Positions 4,962 to 6,195 of a stretch of 6,195 nt of DNA are shown one piece after another (the stretch's first letter is position 1; every line of letters begins with the position of its first letter). A program made the position numbers and the translations under genes. The notes under the pieces are model-generated. The model was given only the letters and a program-made list of their open reading frames with translations, searched no databases and was not told where the DNA came from. This stretch comes from Bacteroidales bacterium (GTDB lineage Bacteria; Bacteroidota; Bacteroidia; Bacteroidales; Bacteroidaceae), in NCBI GenBank assembly GCA_004558535.1, contig SFCP01000119.1:1-6195 (forward strand), in the 5' to 3' direction.

Positions 4962-6142
4962 TACCACACACCATTCTGAGAGAAGTAATCAAGGGTCAGC
5001 TTAAGGAATTGGTTCGAGGCAGCGTCGAAGAAACGCTGAATGAACTGCTGGAACAGGAGGCAGAGAAGCTGACCCAGGCTGCCCGTTACGAGCGTAATGA
5101 GGCCCGCCAGGGCTACCGCAGCGGCCACTATGATCGGAACCTTACCACCACCTCCGGAGACGTCACGCTCCATGTGCCTCGTCTCAAGGGTGTCTCTTTT
5201 GAAACGGCCATCATCGAGCGGTACCGCCGCCGGGAGAGCAGCGTGGAAGAAGCCCTCATTGAGATGTACCTCGCTGGCGTTTCTGTGCGCCGGGTGGAGG
5301 ACATTACTGAGGCCCTGTGGGGCAGCAAGGTATCTCCAGCCACCATCAGTGAGCTGAACAAGAAAGCCTATGTCCACATTGAGGACTGGCGGAACCGCCC
5401 TTTGCAGGGCGGCAAATATCCATACGTCTATGTGGACGGTATCTACCTGCGGCGCAACTGGGGCGGAGAGTATGAAAATGTTGCGATTCTCGTGGCAATC
5501 GCGGTGAATGAGGACGGATACCGCGAGGTTTTAGGCGCTGCCGAAGGTATGAAAGAGGACAAGGCCAGTTGGGTGAGTTTCTTCCAGTGGCTTAGAGGCC
5601 GTGGACTGGACGGCGTGAAACTCATTGTTGGGGACAAGTGCCTGGGAATGCTTGAAGCCGTGGGAGAAGTGTTTCCCGACGCCAAATACCAGCGCTGTAC
5701 AGTCCATTTTTACCGGAATGTGTTTTCCGTTGTTCCTCGCTCCAAGGTGAAGTTAGTGGCCAAGATGCTCAAGGCGATCCATGCCCAGGAAAGCAAGAAA
5801 GCTGCCCGAGAAAAGGCCAAAGCTGTAGTGGCCCAGCTGAGGGAAATGAAGCTGAAAGAGGCTGCTAAGAAGGTGGAGGACAGTGTTGAAGAAACGCTGA
5901 CTTACTGTGATTTTCCCTATGAGCACTGGACCCGGATCCGCACTAACAATGTGATTGAGCGGCTGAACCGGGAGATCCGTCGCAGAACACGCGTGGTGGG
6001 AACTTTCCCGGACGGCAACTCTGCTTTGATGCTGGTCTGCGCCCGGCTGCGCCATGTGGCTGGCACCCAGTGGGGCAACAAAAAGTACATGAATATGAAG
6101 CACTTGGAGGCGGCTCTGGAAGACGCTTCTATTGCCGGCTGA
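4955..6142 (+). CDS. IS256-family (mutator-type) DDE transposase
   Basis: The protein is 395 residues from the ATG at 4955, the usual length for the family. The N-terminus is helical and charged (LREVIKGQLKEL, then a Gly-rich RSGHYDRNL block). The catalytic core shows Asp161 in YVYVDGIYLRR, Asp227 in LIVGDKCLGML, the CxxH pair (Cys248, His251) in QRCTVHFYRN, and Glu335 in NNVIERLNREIRRRTRVVG, the expected D-D-E triad with the alpha-helical insert between the second Asp and Glu. It moves the IS by cut-out/paste-in chemistry, typically through a circular intermediate. The frame extends upstream to 4862, but that stretch lies in the IS end and beyond it, so the ATG at 4955 is preferred. It is the only plus-strand gene and faces away from the HTH operon. 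No frameshift or stop is seen, so it is probably active. Confidence 0.94.
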   Translation: MKLPHTILREVIKGQLKELVRGSVEETLNELLEQEAEKLTQAARYERNEARQGYRSGHYDRNLTTTSGDVTLHVPRLKGVSFETAIIERYRRRESSVEEALIEMYLAGVSVRRVEDITEALWGSKVSPATISELNKKAYVHIEDWRNRPLQGGKYPYVYVDGIYLRRNWGGEYENVAILVAIAVNEDGYREVLGAAEGMKEDKASWVSFFQWLRGRGLDGVKLIVGDKCLGMLEAVGEVFPDAKYQRCTVHFYRNVFSVVPRSKVKLVAKMLKAIHAQESKKAAREKAKAVVAQLREMKLKEAAKKVEDSVEETLTYCDFPYEHWTRIRTNNVIERLNREIRRRTRVVGTFPDGNSALMLVCARLRHVAGTQWGNKKYMNMKHLEAALEDASIAG

Positions 6143-6183
6143 CTTCATTCAGCCAGAATCTGCAAACTAATTTGCGCATAACT
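6137..6183 (-). repeat. Right terminal inverted repeats of the IS, overlapping the transposase stop
   Basis: Read on the minus strand this holds AGTTATGCGCAAATT and then GTTTGCAGATTCTGG...GAATGAAGT, matching the left end. Two small hairpins are included: GGCTGA/TCAGCC (6137-6142 with 6149-6154), which spans the transposase TGA, and GCAAA/TTTGC (6162-6166 with 6171-6175). Confidence 0.65.
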
Positions 6184-6195
6184 CTTGACGGCACC

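Larger units (their letters stand above)
4885..6195 (+). mobile_element. IS256-family insertion sequence
   Basis: A single full-length mutator-type transposase gene is bounded by related ends. The left end GATAAGGTAC..., with GCGCAAATT at 4903-4911, mirrors AATTTGCGC at 6169-6177; each core lies 18 bases from the proposed tip (4885 and 6195). A second matched block, GTTTGCAGA...CTGG...GAATGAAGT, is at 4935-4961 on the left and inverted at 6142-6166 on the right. The resulting size of about 1.31 kb fits IS256. The outermost 18 bases match poorly, so the tips are uncertain by about five bases (4890 is another candidate for the left tip). No target duplication can be seen, because the window ends at or near the right tip. 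Confidence 0.85.

Overview
The window looks like accessory, mobile-element DNA from a moderately GC-rich Firmicute, most likely a gut Clostridia lineage (Oscillospiraceae/Lachnospiraceae type). This placement is an inference from protein wording and gene mix: a serine recombinase with an AYCRVSS motif, a SHOCT-like small protein, a sigma-70 region-4-like regulator, a DinG-type helicase and an HTH/ImmA pair. No rRNA, tRNA, CRISPR array or core housekeeping gene is present.

Layout: apart from the right-hand insertion sequence, every convincing gene is on the minus strand, so the module reads from right to left. (1) 4885-6195 is an IS256-family insertion sequence with an apparently intact 395-residue transposase on the plus strand. 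Its left end lies against the 5' end of the next gene. (2) 4874-3586 is an operon of an XRE-type HTH regulator, an ImmA/IrrE-type zinc peptidase (ATGA overlap) and a 78-residue double-CxxC zinc-ribbon protein. It ends in a strong Rho-independent terminator at 3467-3511. (3) 3341-88 is a second transcription unit: sigma-70 region-4-like protein, a 424-base stem-loop-rich gap, an XPD/DinG-family helicase, a 49-residue SHOCT-like protein (ATGA overlap), and the first ~61 codons of a large serine recombinase. (4) 1-88 is foreign sequence that interrupts the recombinase and carries a 12-bp inverted repeat with a T-run.

How the parts may work together (inference): the HTH repressor and ImmA-like protease resemble the switch used by Gram-positive integrative elements, in which the protease removes the repressor. 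The sigma-like protein, helicase, SHOCT protein and recombinase resemble the regulatory, DNA-processing and excision end of an integrative element. Here both ends are damaged: an IS sits where the HTH promoter should be, and the recombinase is cut after its catalytic-serine motif. The module may be a decayed or immobilised element remnant.

The most unusual part is the gap between the sigma-like gene and the helicase (2423-2846). It holds a series of perfect 6-11 bp stem-loops, far more than expected by chance, and a 61-base compound palindrome with a competing fold just after the sigma-like gene's stop codon. It could be a structured RNA or a leader controlling the helicase. It also contains a 100-codon open frame that overlaps the helicase start by ATGA, so a small protein remains an alternative.
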